From the NCBI GenBank assembly GCA_000416275.1, contig ASZJ01000052.1:4678-52852 (forward strand): a stretch of 48,175 nucleotides of DNA, given 5' to 3'. Source of the stretch: Osedax symbiont Rs1. GTDB lineage: Bacteria > Pseudomonadota > Gammaproteobacteria > Pseudomonadales > Balneatricaceae. The position numbers and the translations under genes are program-made. Shown here piece by piece: positions 8,864-17,989 of this stretch. Each line of letters starts with the position of its first letter. Positions within the stretch are counted from its first letter, which is position 1. Under the pieces are notes generated by a model. The model saw only the letters and a program-made list of their open reading frames with translations, had not been told where the DNA came from and ran no database searches.

Positions 8864-9910
8864 CTATTGATCAAATCTGACTTTTTCGATGAGCGCTAAC
8901 GCCTGCTGATGTTGTGCTGCTATCTGAACCAGAGCTACTTTATCTTGTTTGAACTTAGGTATGTATTTATTCAATAATGGAGAATACGGAGTGGTATTAT
9001 TGACGGGGAATTCGTGATTTTGCTGAGCGTAAATAAATTGTGCTCGCTCACTACTTAAATACTCCATTAAGCTGACAGCATTGGCTTTATTCGGCGCATT
9101 TTTAGTTAAGGCGATACCGCTAATGTTCATGTGGCTACCACGGTTGTCTTGATTTGGGAAAATCAAATGTACGTTTTGTGCCCATTTTATTTGTTCTGGT
9201 TTGCGCTGGTTGGTTAACATTTTTCCGAAATAGTAGCTGTTTACTAAAGCTATATCGCATACACCTTCACTAATAGCCTTTACTTGCGCCCGGTCATTTC
9301 CCTGTGGTTTTCGGGCTAAATTTTGTTTTATCCCTCTAAGCCATTGTTCAGTAAATTGTTCCCCTCTTGCTAAAATCATTGAGCTAATCAGTGATAGCAT
9401 GTAATTATGCTTAGCTGAACGACAGCAAATGCGCCCTCGCCATTTAGCAGCCATCAAATTTTCATATTGGCTGATTTCTAAAGGGTCAACTCTTTCTTTT
9501 GATGCGTAGATAATACGAGCTCTGGAGGTTAAGCCAAACCATAGATTTTGAGGGTCGCGAAATTGCACGGGAATATTGCTGGCTAAAATTTCACTATCTA
9601 CTTTTTCAATTAAGCCCATTTTTGCCAATTGATATAAAGGCGCCACATCAGAGGTGAGTACTAAATCAGCTGCAGATGCTGATCCTTCAATAATCAAGCG
9701 CTTAACTAGGCTGCTGCGTTCATAGACAATATTGGTTACGATACCGGTTTGCCTGGTGAAATCATCCATAATAGGCTGGATCAGGAATGACTGACGCGCA
9801 GAGTAAATATTCACCTCTTGAGCTGAGATTGGAATTGCCACTAGACTTATAAAGAGCGTTGAACACCAAGAAAGGGATAATCTTGATGATAAATAGACAG
9901 ATAGTTTCAT
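8864..9910 (-). CDS. Periplasmic ferric-iron-binding-type substrate-binding protein (FutA/FbpA-like), lone
   Basis: Secreted solute-binding protein of 348 aa with a signal peptide (about 1-30, ending ISA before QE). The mature protein starts VNIYSARQ, as in ferric-binding proteins, and keeps the tyrosines that coordinate iron in FutA-type proteins: Tyr36, Tyr170 (SAKHNYML) and the pair Tyr226-Tyr227 (NSYYFGKM). No permease or ATPase gene is near. Instead it lies 15 bp downstream of a membrane CHASE-GGDEF-EAL gene on the same strand, so it is probably co-transcribed with a cyclic-di-GMP enzyme. It may act as a ligand-sensing partner rather than as part of a transporter; this is inference. A simple orphan iron-binding protein that serves a distant transporter is the alternative. 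Confidence 0.85.
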   Translation of the reverse strand: MKLSVYLSSRLSLSWCSTLFISLVAIPISAQEVNIYSARQSFLIQPIMDDFTRQTGIVTNIVYERSSLVKRLIIEGSASAADLVLTSDVAPLYQLAKMGLIEKVDSEILASNIPVQFRDPQNLWFGLTSRARIIYASKERVDPLEISQYENLMAAKWRGRICCRSAKHNYMLSLISSMILARGEQFTEQWLRGIKQNLARKPQGNDRAQVKAISEGVCDIALVNSYYFGKMLTNQRKPEQIKWAQNVHLIFPNQDNRGSHMNISGIALTKNAPNKANAVSLMEYLSSERAQFIYAQQNHEFPVNNTTPYSPLLNKYIPKFKQDKVALVQIAAQHQQALALIEKVRFDQ

Positions 9911-9925
9911 GGTAGTGTCTGCAAG

Positions 9926-12628
9926 TTAAGTTAAGTTAAGTTTTTCAATGAGATGTAACACCTGCTGCACTTCAAGGGGGGGGTGAAATAAGTATCCCTG
10001 AGCGAAGCGGCAACCTAAGACGTTAAAGAATTCTTGTTGATGCTGTTGCTCAATACCCTCCACTGTCACTTCTAAGCCCAGTAGGTCGGCCATTCTGACA
10101 GTGGCTTCCAGTACAATGGCATTATTACTATTTAGTGTTAAACCACTGACAAATGATCGATCCAATTTGATGCCCTGTAAAGGGTAGTTAACTAACCGTT
10201 CAAGGGAGCTGTGGCCAGTACCGAAATCATCAATGAAGATACCAATCCCTAAAGCGTTAATCTTATTAAGCTGACGCATCAAAGCGTCTTCGTTTGAATA
10301 AATTTGCGTCTCGGTAATCTCGATATGTATATTGTTAGGTTTTAAATAGGGTATTTGCAACTGCTGTTCTAACAGCTGTGCAATATCTCCGCAAATCAAC
10401 TGTTTAGGTGAAACATTAATATTTATGAATAAGCTAGGGTTTTGAGAAACACTGATAAATTCAGATATTTGCAGACAAGTTTGCCGAATGATCCATTCAC
10501 CTACAGCGTCAATAATATTTAAGTCTTCTAAAACGGGAATAAAATCAACTGGTGGTATTAAGCCGAGCTCAGGGCTTTTCCAGCGGATCAAGGCTTCAAA
10601 CCCAGCCACATTCAAACGCTGTAAATCCATCACTGGTTGGTAAACCATATAAAACTCTTGATTAAGAAGCGCGTCTTTCAGTAGTAACTCAAGAGTTAAA
10701 CGTTTTTGCAATTGCTCGCTTAATTTTTTGTCATAAGTTGCGAAATTGTTTTTACCATTTTGCTTTACACTGTACATTGCAAGATCAGCTTGTTGTAAGG
10801 CTTGAGTCGCGTTGCTACATTGACTGTTGATTAGACTAGCGCCAATGCTTGCAGTGACTTTAAAGTTATTTCGCCCATTGACTTTAAAACTAGGCTGTAA
10901 CTGGCTAATAATCTGCTGGCAAAGAGCTTGTAAATGCGCTGTATTGGCAACGTTATCTAATAATATTGCAAACTCATCACCACCAAATCTAGCCACTTGA
11001 CCCTGATCAAAACAGCTGGCTAATCGCTGTGAAAATTCGACTAGAACTTCATCGCCAGTGGTATGCCCAAAATTATCATTGATAGATTTAAAGCGATCGA
11101 TATCAACGAATAAAACGGCGAGTAGCCCAGAGTTGTTTCCTAGCATTTGGCTGTCTAGAAAGTTGACAAAAGAAATTCTATTTCTAAGCCCAGTCAAGGA
11201 GTCATACTGTGCTTGATACTGCAGCTTCAACTCCGCATTTTTACGTTCAGTAATGATGCTAATGAAACCTTGGTAGCAAACGTCGTCAGAGTCACCTTTA
11301 ATCAGATAAGCATTCTCTACCACCCAGACAGGTTGTTCATCGCGACTCAGGCCCAACCATTCAAAATTGCTAACTTGCCCCTCGGTTTGTAATTTTTCAA
11401 TAAACAGCTGATAACTAGCCGCACTGACATGTAATAGCGAGCTGATACTTTGTCTATGCTGACAAATATCTTGTTCAGACTCGTAGTTGAAGGCACTGGC
11501 AAAGGCTGGGTTGGCCTGTAACAGCTGGCCGTCTATATTGGCTTTATAGATGCCATCGACAGACAGCATAAATAATTTACTATAGTTCTCCGATAAGTCT
11601 TCAAACCGCTCTTGTTTTCGTTTGATTAAACACTCAACCTCTAAAGCATATTTTCTTGATGTGTATAAATAAAATAAGCTACATAAAGCCGCTATAAAAA
11701 AAGCAAAGGTTGCCAGGTGAGCGGCGCTGTAATAATTCGAATCAAGATTGTGCTCACTATTAAAAAATTTAAAAAGAAGGTGCTTTCCAGCAAAACTATA
11801 ATTTACTTGCCAGCTTTTAGTGTCGGGTGTCAATTGGCAATTTTGAAAAATACTGAGTGCTTCGCCTGCAATAAGCAGGTCTTGCTGTTGGTTAACAACT
11901 AGACATAGATTTAAATTAGATAAACTGTTGCCTAAGAGTACGTTAAGTGTTTCTTCGAGATTGAAAGAGGCTGCTACATAACCTATTAAACTAGAGTAAG
12001 AGAAATCGTCATTTTGGTATGTGGCTAGAACAATGCGAGATATGGGTAACTGGTCGGTGTCCGGCCGCAAGTTTATTGCTAATTGTATACTGGGGCTTTG
12101 CTGGGCTTTTAATAGTAAAGGGGCATAGCGATAATCTTGGGCTAAATTTTTTCCAAGGGAAAAACCTGCCATTTGGCTGGAAGAACTGTACTTTATAGGG
12201 AAAATATCAGCAATTCTTTTATCTTGATACAAATAATTATAATTGCTTGTAAAATTAAATTGACCACTGGACCTTACGTCTTTCACCCAATTTTTTAGTT
12301 GCTGTACAGGTATTTTTGGAATCCACTCAAATGCACTAATCCCGTAATCTGCAATAGGTTGAGAGGAGACAACATAATCAAATTCTGCACGGCTCAACTG
12401 AGGATTTAACTCAAAGAGGCTACGTAGTGTTTGTAAGAGAGAGGTTATTTCAACAAATGAGGATTGGACTTTTTGAAATTGGGTTTGCGCACGATTTTGC
12501 AGTGATCTGTGCTGCTCCCTTTGTTCTAGCATTGTAACAGTGTAAAAAAATCCAATAATACAAGGTAGCAACAAGATAGCGACTAAAAAAGTAAAAGCGA
12601 AAGGGGAAAGCTTTAATTTAAAGTTCAA
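9926..12628 (-). CDS. CHASE-PAS-GGDEF-EAL cyclic-di-GMP enzyme, membrane-bound
   Basis: A 900-residue inner-membrane signalling protein. A TM segment (about 10-31), a periplasmic CHASE-like domain (about 60-235, with ISAFEWIPKIP), a second TM (about 302-322), a PAS domain (about 345-465), GGDEF (about 470-630) and EAL (about 640-890) follow in order. The cyclase motif GGDEF (549-553) is intact, with DIDRFKSIND upstream. The EAL motif is in FEALIRW (678-680), and IDDFGTGHSS is kept, so the phosphodiesterase site also looks complete. There is no RxxD inhibitory site before GGDEF. The gene is followed 15 bp later by a ferric-binding-type periplasmic protein that could report ligand to the periplasmic domain (inference). 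CHASE domains in general sense small molecules outside the cytoplasm. Confidence 0.92.
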   Translation of the reverse strand: MNFKLKLSPFAFTFLVAILLLPCIIGFFYTVTMLEQREQHRSLQNRAQTQFQKVQSSFVEITSLLQTLRSLFELNPQLSRAEFDYVVSSQPIADYGISAFEWIPKIPVQQLKNWVKDVRSSGQFNFTSNYNYLYQDKRIADIFPIKYSSSSQMAGFSLGKNLAQDYRYAPLLLKAQQSPSIQLAINLRPDTDQLPISRIVLATYQNDDFSYSSLIGYVAASFNLEETLNVLLGNSLSNLNLCLVVNQQQDLLIAGEALSIFQNCQLTPDTKSWQVNYSFAGKHLLFKFFNSEHNLDSNYYSAAHLATFAFFIAALCSLFYLYTSRKYALEVECLIKRKQERFEDLSENYSKLFMLSVDGIYKANIDGQLLQANPAFASAFNYESEQDICQHRQSISSLLHVSAASYQLFIEKLQTEGQVSNFEWLGLSRDEQPVWVVENAYLIKGDSDDVCYQGFISIITERKNAELKLQYQAQYDSLTGLRNRISFVNFLDSQMLGNNSGLLAVLFVDIDRFKSINDNFGHTTGDEVLVEFSQRLASCFDQGQVARFGGDEFAILLDNVANTAHLQALCQQIISQLQPSFKVNGRNNFKVTASIGASLINSQCSNATQALQQADLAMYSVKQNGKNNFATYDKKLSEQLQKRLTLELLLKDALLNQEFYMVYQPVMDLQRLNVAGFEALIRWKSPELGLIPPVDFIPVLEDLNIIDAVGEWIIRQTCLQISEFISVSQNPSLFININVSPKQLICGDIAQLLEQQLQIPYLKPNNIHIEITETQIYSNEDALMRQLNKINALGIGIFIDDFGTGHSSLERLVNYPLQGIKLDRSFVSGLTLNSNNAIVLEATVRMADLLGLEVTVEGIEQQHQQEFFNVLGCRFAQGYLFHPPLEVQQVLHLIEKLNLT

Positions 12629-12803
12629 TACGACTTTCTCTGCAAATTATAATTCGGTAATACGAATTGTTATCGTTCGCTTTATGTTGTCTATAATAGT
12701 TTTAATTTCAAAGATTTGCAATCAAGTCTCGTTATTTACCGTTGAATCTAGTAGCGGTTGGTTTAGTTTGATAAGCAAAATCAATCTTTATATTTTTAGT
12801 GAC

Positions 12804-13187
12804 TTACTGAATACCTGAAATCACGGCTTCAGAATATTGTAACTGACGCTGTCTTTTTTTACTTAGACTAGCGAGAGCCTGTTGATAAGAGCATTCAACA
12901 AGCTCTTTTAAATATCCTTCATCCACCCGGTTGACATTGATGATTGTCACCCAGTGAAATCGATGCAGGTACTTGGCGGGCTGAATACCTTGTTGATCTG
13001 TTAGCTCCAAAAAACGCTCTGCTGTCACCCGGATGCTGAAACGCCAGCGCTCAGGGGGACTAGTTTTAAAGTAGGCAAATTTTTTCTGGCCTATATTATA
13101 TGATAGCAGATTCGCAGGATACTCAGCATCTACGACCTCGCTGTTAGTGAAACCGGCACAATGGTTTTTGAGCTGTTCAACATTCAT
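12804..13187 (-). CDS. MmcQ/YjbR family protein
   Basis: A 127-aa cytoplasmic protein of the MmcQ/YjbR family. Members have a small double-wing-like fold and are often annotated as DNA-binding, but their role is not settled. Family hallmarks seen here are KKFAYF near residue 34, PPERWRFSIRV, the PAKYLHRFHWVTI segment with its conserved His and Trp, and the C-terminal helix ending in SYQQALASL. The start overlaps the end of the upstream small gene by 11 bases, so the two are probably translated together. Confidence 0.85.
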   Translation of the reverse strand: MNVEQLKNHCAGFTNSEVVDAEYPANLLSYNIGQKKFAYFKTSPPERWRFSIRVTAERFLELTDQQGIQPAKYLHRFHWVTIINVNRVDEGYLKELVECSYQQALASLSKKRQRQLQYSEAVISGIQ

Positions 13188-13398
13188 CGTTCAGCGCCAG
13201 TCGTTTGATCTTAACCGCTTTTTCAAAATGGTCTAGCTGGTGTGTGCTTATCCACCATGTAGCAGCTTCCATGAGGTATTCAGGGTCATCATTTTTATTG
13301 GCAAAAAATGCATAAAATGATAAGCCAACATTATTCCCTTTTTGGCTGATTTTGGTATCGCACACAGTAATTATTTTTTGTCGCAAACTTGCTTCCAT
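13177..13398 (-). CDS. Small conserved protein (possibly DUF6500 family)
   Basis: A 73-residue protein starting MEASLRQKIITVCD. The segments GLSFYAFFANKNDDPE, MEAATWWI and HFEKA look like a small conserved family that I tentatively recall as DUF6500; function unknown. ATG at 13398 is preceded by an in-frame TTG at 13401 and AGGG a little further upstream, so the exact start is uncertain by one codon. It overlaps the MmcQ/YjbR gene by 11 bases and probably forms a two-gene unit with it. Confidence 0.7.
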   Translation of the reverse strand: MEASLRQKIITVCDTKISQKGNNVGLSFYAFFANKNDDPEYLMEAATWWISTHQLDHFEKAVKIKRLALNDEC

Positions 13399-13401
13399 CA
13401 A

Positions 13402-13877
13402 TGGTGATCCCTAGTAAATATAAGAATATCGGCATCATCGTCTATCATATGCATTTTAAGGCTTAAGAGTTGTCGATAAATTTTATTGAACAAGACCTTA
13501 ATCATAAATTTAGCTGATAAGGGATTATACTTGGCTTATCTTGTTTAGGTATAAAAAAGTGTTTAATACCAACAAATTAGTTGATTTTTAAGACTTCATT
13601 TGTGAATATGTATCCATCATCTGCTTAAAATAGAAAAATAAAATTTTGTAAAGTAATTTTCATTATTGTTCGCTGCAACGCTAAATATACCAATATTATT
13701 AGCCAGTAATCGTAAATATATTATTTTAATAAAAGCATGAAAGTAGAGTGAACATGTTCCTGTGTGTAAACATGCTCGTTTAAGCGAGTATTTTATGTTT
13801 ATAAAAGGATCTGTTGTGCCCTTAGAACATCCCTATAAATTCAATAGTTTTACGGTATAAAAAATCATGGTAAATAA
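13402..13877. other. AT-rich intergenic region
   Basis: No gene is visible in 476 bp. The region is very AT-rich. It contains a perfect 10-bp palindrome GAACATGTTC (13750-13759) and, just after it, a small hairpin (CTCG...CGAG within 13774-13788), about 100 bp before the next plus-strand gene. Promoters for both flanking genes are expected here. Confidence 0.4.
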
Positions 13878-14366
13878 ATGAATAACAATAAAAATATTTC
13901 AAATCAGATTTGGTTCATCATAGCGGGTTTATTGGCCTTCAGCACTATGATATATTGGTTGAATACAGGGGTTGTAGCCCCGCAAGAGAAAATAATGAAC
14001 AATATCGAATTGGGAGAAGTCGCCAATAAAGATTATCTGATTACGGTTTTCTATTTCCCCTCTAAAAAACCACAAGCCTCAGCGCTAACGTATTATTTCA
14101 AACAACATGGCTACCATGTTGATATGAAAAAAGCCTCGACAGTACCTGCCTTAACAGGGTCTAAAAATTCACCTAGCCACATGTTCTTTAATCGTAGTGA
14201 AATGGGTAAATCAATGAAAATAAAATCTCTAATTGAAGAGGTGATTGGCAGCTCAGTCAATGCTTATCGATTCCATGAAGAACAAAAGAATCCATCTATG
14301 ATGATGGTGTTTACTGAATTTGAATCTGAATCTGAATTTGAATTTGAATCTGACTCTGAATTTTAA
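13878..14366 (+). CDS. Hypothetical membrane-anchored protein with acidic repetitive tail
   Basis: A 162-aa protein that I do not recognise. It has one N-terminal hydrophobic segment (about 10-30, IWFIIAGLLAFSTMIYWL), probably a signal anchor. A globular part of about 110 residues follows and begins with a beta-strand-like ITVFYFPSKK. The last 17 or so residues are a tandem run of Glu, Phe and Ser, encoded by imperfect repeats of a GAATTT/GAATCT hexamer (about 14316-14362). Such a tract can change length by slippage. The globular part recalls small domains that pair YFPSKK with a later HMFFNRSEMG strand, but I cannot name a family. Confidence 0.6.
   Translation: MNNNKNISNQIWFIIAGLLAFSTMIYWLNTGVVAPQEKIMNNIELGEVANKDYLITVFYFPSKKPQASALTYYFKQHGYHVDMKKASTVPALTGSKNSPSHMFFNRSEMGKSMKIKSLIEEVIGSSVNAYRFHEEQKNPSMMMVFTEFESESEFEFESDSEF
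14316..14362 (+). repeat. Hexanucleotide tandem repeat at end of the 13878 gene
   Basis: Runs of GAATTT and GAATCT (with one GACTCT) repeat about seven times in frame and encode the Glu-Phe/Glu-Ser tail. The length is a multiple of the codon, so changes in copy number would not break the frame. Confidence 0.75.
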
Positions 14367-14670
14367 TCTGGGGTTTTAGCTTGGCTGCGGGTCCCAGTAA
14401 AAATAAGGGACACAGGCAATCGCCTTCAGCTTAATATTACCTGAATCAGTGACTTCACTGCACCACATAGCACAAGTTCTTGATTCTACATCGCTTTGAA
14501 GTATGCATGCAGAATTTAATATAAACTGTTTTAACAGCCCAATAGGCTCTTAAAATAAGTAAGAATTTTTTCTATAAAACTGTCTCTAAACCAGAACAAA
14601 GTCATTAAACTGTCATATCTTTGTCATTTAATTAGCCTATTAAAAGTTAGCAGAAATTATAGGTGATGTT
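14367..14670. other. Intergenic region with a truncated family A element
   Basis: No gene is visible. It contains the family A fragment 14440-14502 and an AT-rich promoter region. The downstream EAL gene has TAGGTGATGTT before its ATG, the same leader as the 16975 gene. Confidence 0.45.
14440..14502. repeat. Family A MITE-like element, truncated
   Basis: It starts CCTGAATCAGTGACT, right after TATTA, and follows the family A consensus through CACCACATAGC...CTTGATTCTACA. It then jumps to CTTTGAAGT. The right terminal repeat is missing, so this is an internally deleted, broken copy. Confidence 0.7.
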
Positions 14671-16416
14671 ATGTTAAATGAGTTACATAAAATTTTAAAG
14701 GCAAGGGCGATAACTAGTTTGTATCAGCCTATTTTGGATAAAAATAGCGGTCAGATTTTTGCCTATGAAGCATTGAGTCGAGGACCGTCAGATAGTCCTT
14801 TACACTCACCTAATCAATTGTTTGTATACGCTCGGCAGCATAATTTATTAACTGAAATTGAGTCGTTATGTCGGGAAAAGGCGATCACTGGCTTCGTCAA
14901 ACAACAATTGCCGGGTAAACTGTTTATTAATATTACCCCTGAGTCATTGGAAGCGGCGAGCCATGAGAAAGGTAAAACGTTACAGTTACTTGAAGGTCTA
15001 GGGATGCCTAGTAGTCAGCTAGTTATTGAATTGACGGAGCAGTTTCCATCGACGAATGAAGAATCACTAATTAACGCATTAAAACACTACCAAAAAATGG
15101 GTCTATCTATTGCATTGGATGATTTGGGTGCCGGCTATTCATCCTTAAGGCTGTGGTCGAAGTCGCGCCCTGAGTTTGTCAAAATTGACCGCCACTTCAT
15201 CGAAAATATAGATCTAGACGTCACTAAACAAGAGTTTGTGCGATCTTTTATAGAAATTGCAAAATCTATGCAGTGTAAAGTGATTGCCGAAGGCGTTGAA
15301 ACAGAGTCTGAATTTCAATATTTGTCAAAACTTAGTATTGATTATTTTCAAGGATATTATTTCTGTCGTCCGCAGCCTTTTCCTCCCTCTGAACTTGCTG
15401 TTATCGATAAAAAAATAGCTCAGTATTGTAAAGATAGCACCTCGAATACCGCTGAGAGCTTAGCGGTACATCAAATTTGCATTGATAATCGGCAAAGTGT
15501 CGCACAGGTAAATAAGTTATTCCAAGATAAGCCGAATATCAATTCAATCGCCGTATTAGATAATAAAAAGGTTTTAGGTTTGATCTCACGTAGCAATATA
15601 CAGGGCAGGCTAAGTCAGCCTTTTGGACGTGATTTGTACTCCAATAAGAAAGTGAGTGAGGTAATGCTGGAAACATTTCCTTTAAAAGTTGACGCCAGTT
15701 TGAGTATCGAACAAGTTAGTCGGCTAGTTACTTCTAGAGCACGTTATCAGCAAGAGGAAGATTTCGTTATCTGCCGGGATGGGGATTTTATTGGTATCGG
15801 GCATGTTATTGATTTATTAAGGCAAGTGACAGAATTACAGGTAAACCATGCCAGGCAAGCGAACCCTCTCACTCAATTGCCGGGTTTAATTCCGATTAAT
15901 GATTGCATCGACCAGTTGATTAACACTAATAACCGCTTCGTTGTCGCGCACTTTGATATAGATAATTTTAAACCTTTTAATGATGTGTATGGTTTTGCTC
16001 AAGGTGATCAGGTGATTCTCTCCCTAGCTATTAGCCTGAAAAAATTTAGTGCAGTGCAGCAAGATACAGTCGGTCATATTGGAGGAGATGATTTCATCGT
16101 CATATATAACTCAGCTAATTGGCAGCAGAGAATTAGTGATACGATTAAACATTTTTCTAGCTTAGTGCGTGAGTTTTATTACCAGGAGCATTTAGATGCT
16201 GGTGGCTTTTATTGTCAAGATCGCTATGCCACAGAACGCTATCATCCTATCGCCTCCGTCTCTGTCGCTGTGTTGGAAATTGAGAGTGAATCTAAACTAG
16301 ACCACTTTGAAATATCGAGTCGTTTATCGCCACTAAAACAGGCGGCAAAAAATAATTTAGGTAACTCTTTAGTGGTCAATAATGTTGATAATTACTTTTC
16401 TTTAAAAGCTGGTTGA
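14671..16416 (+). CDS. EAL-CBS-GGDEF cyclic-di-GMP protein
   Basis: A 581-aa soluble protein with an N-terminal EAL domain (about 1-240; YEALSRGP with EAL at 33-35, and LDDLGAGYSS near 150), a CBS pair (about 265-390) and a C-terminal GGDEF-type domain (about 395-570). The cyclase motif reads GGDDF (471-475), with HFDIDNFKPFND before it. The EAL side keeps the metal-binding Asp pair and EGVET, so phosphodiesterase activity is plausible. GGDDF is a conservative change. No RxxD site precedes it. CBS domains in other proteins bind adenine nucleotides, so the enzyme may sense energy status (inference). The start has TAGGTG about 7 bases upstream. Confidence 0.9.
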   Translation: MLNELHKILKARAITSLYQPILDKNSGQIFAYEALSRGPSDSPLHSPNQLFVYARQHNLLTEIESLCREKAITGFVKQQLPGKLFINITPESLEAASHEKGKTLQLLEGLGMPSSQLVIELTEQFPSTNEESLINALKHYQKMGLSIALDDLGAGYSSLRLWSKSRPEFVKIDRHFIENIDLDVTKQEFVRSFIEIAKSMQCKVIAEGVETESEFQYLSKLSIDYFQGYYFCRPQPFPPSELAVIDKKIAQYCKDSTSNTAESLAVHQICIDNRQSVAQVNKLFQDKPNINSIAVLDNKKVLGLISRSNIQGRLSQPFGRDLYSNKKVSEVMLETFPLKVDASLSIEQVSRLVTSRARYQQEEDFVICRDGDFIGIGHVIDLLRQVTELQVNHARQANPLTQLPGLIPINDCIDQLINTNNRFVVAHFDIDNFKPFNDVYGFAQGDQVILSLAISLKKFSAVQQDTVGHIGGDDFIVIYNSANWQQRISDTIKHFSSLVREFYYQEHLDAGGFYCQDRYATERYHPIASVSVAVLEIESESKLDHFEISSRLSPLKQAAKNNLGNSLVVNNVDNYFSLKAG

Positions 16417-16974
16417 ACTCAGACTCAAACCTAAAGATAAGGAGCATGATAGTCGCAACAGAAAATTGCCGCCTGGCCAGATAGAGAGCCAGTCAGTATT
16501 ATAGAAAACGGTCCCCAGATTGTTGATGACAATTTATGAATAGATGAGGTTGATATGTGATAGGCAGTGCTGTGTTGGTGGTAGTTGCAGAATGCTCGAT
16601 GAGCCTTGGGGTATGAAAATCAGTAGACAGTAAGACAGTGGCGACTATAACGGAATCCCCTGAATGAACACTTTTACACTATATATAGGTGAGGAGTTAG
16701 TTTGTTATGTGAAAGTAATATACTTCTAATTTTAATCCGCGAGGTTATAAATTTAATATTAATTTATCAGACAAGGTAAAGTGGCTCGCTTTTAGTGTTG
16801 AACTTATGTTAAAACTAGTGCTGAACATGGATGAATGAGTCACAGTTACAACCGATAAAAAGCTTATATAATTGATTTTAATCATTTTAAACTTAAGGAT
16901 GATTAATCCTGACGAGTTAGTTTTGTATGTGAGCAATCTCCATTAATTATATTATATATGTTTAGGTGATGTTG
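16417..16974. other. Intergenic region, no gene seen
   Basis: There are 558 bp without a convincing frame. The only notable element is an imperfect direct repeat TAGTG(T/C)TGAAC (near 16792 and 16817), about 25 bp apart. A promoter for the downstream gene is likely in the AT-rich last 100 bp. Confidence 0.4.
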
Positions 16975-17874
16975 ATGACTAAAGAAGTTTTACTTGACCG
17001 ATTTGACTTTTTAGCGGCTAATGTAGAAGAGATAGTGCTGCTATTAAACAATCAAGGCGAGGTGCTAAAAGCAAGTGCTGGCAGTGAAGATTGGCTATCA
17101 GCTGAAACCCTAGTCGGGCTAAGTTTCCCGTTATTATTTTCCTCTGAAATGATGACTCAAATTAATACGCAAATATATACGGCTTCACAATCTGCAGAAA
17201 CGGTTAGTTTTCAATATTCCATGAAAGAAAAAAATTCGCCAGACTGGGTTGAATTAGGGTTGAAAGAACCGCATATTTGGCATACCCGCTGTCAAAAGAT
17301 AAGTGATGAAGAACTGATTTTTGTGATAGCAGATCGCAGCGAAGAAGTGAAATTAGAGAGGAAAATAATAAATCAGGCGCAGCGTGATCCGTTGACTGGT
17401 GCATATAACCGGCGCGCATTAATGACGGTGTTAAGTCAATCGGTTGCTCAGGCGCAAAGGTACGACTGGCTATGTTCCTTCCTCATTATTGATATTGATG
17501 ATTTTACTAAATTCAACGAGAACTTTGGCTGGGATGCTGGAGATTTGGTATTACAGCAATTGGTATCCAATCTGCACCGATTCAAAAGAACCGCGGACTT
17601 TTTAGCCCGTTATGGAGATGATCAATTTGTGATGTTTTTGCCTGAAACCAATATAGATCAATCGGGCTTAGCGGCTGAGCGTATTCGGGTAATGGTAGAA
17701 GGATTGGAAGTTCCATTTTCTCAAGGTGACTTAAAATTTACTGTCAGCATCGGCGCAACCACGTTAGAAGGAGTCGATGAAACACATGAAACCATGTTGC
17801 GAAGAGCTGAAGAAAATTTAGAAATAGCTAAAGCCAGTGGCCACAATCGTGTTGAAATTGATGAGAAAGTATAA
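16975..17874 (+). CDS. PAS-GGDEF protein with degenerate active site and intact I-site
   Basis: About 299 aa. An N-terminal PAS-like domain (about 10-125) is followed by a GGDEF-type domain (about 135-299; DPLTGAYNRRAL, DIDDFTKFNENFGWDAGD). The signature motif reads GDDQF (214-218), not GGDEF, so the GTP-binding second Gly and the catalytic acid are changed. The inhibitory site RxxD (RTAD, 205-208) sits exactly five residues upstream, as in cyclases that bind cyclic di-GMP. The protein is therefore more likely a cyclic-di-GMP receptor than an enzyme (inference). GTG 16966, ATG 16969 and ATG 16975 are all in frame; TAGGTG at the best spacing favours 16975. It follows another cyclic-di-GMP gene on the same strand. 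Confidence 0.88.
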   Translation: MTKEVLLDRFDFLAANVEEIVLLLNNQGEVLKASAGSEDWLSAETLVGLSFPLLFSSEMMTQINTQIYTASQSAETVSFQYSMKEKNSPDWVELGLKEPHIWHTRCQKISDEELIFVIADRSEEVKLERKIINQAQRDPLTGAYNRRALMTVLSQSVAQAQRYDWLCSFLIIDIDDFTKFNENFGWDAGDLVLQQLVSNLHRFKRTADFLARYGDDQFVMFLPETNIDQSGLAAERIRVMVEGLEVPFSQGDLKFTVSIGATTLEGVDETHETMLRRAEENLEIAKASGHNRVEIDEKV

Positions 17875-17989
17875 GGTTTTAGCTAGCTAGCGGATAAATA
17901 TATTTCTTGTGGTTTTAGTCTGGTTAAAGAACTAGTTTCGAAAATGTAGTCCATCACTGGGTGATTATTCGCAGTGATGGATCCTAACG

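Noticed and set aside
13750-13759. GAACATGTTC palindrome as a LexA-type site
   Set aside because: It resembles SOS boxes of other phyla, but gammaproteobacterial LexA uses CTGT-N8-ACAG, and no SOS gene follows.
16745-16936. 63-codon minus-strand frame in the 16.4-17.0 kb gap
   Set aside because: No ribosome binding site, AT-rich and not recognisable; probably the promoter region of the downstream plus-strand gene.
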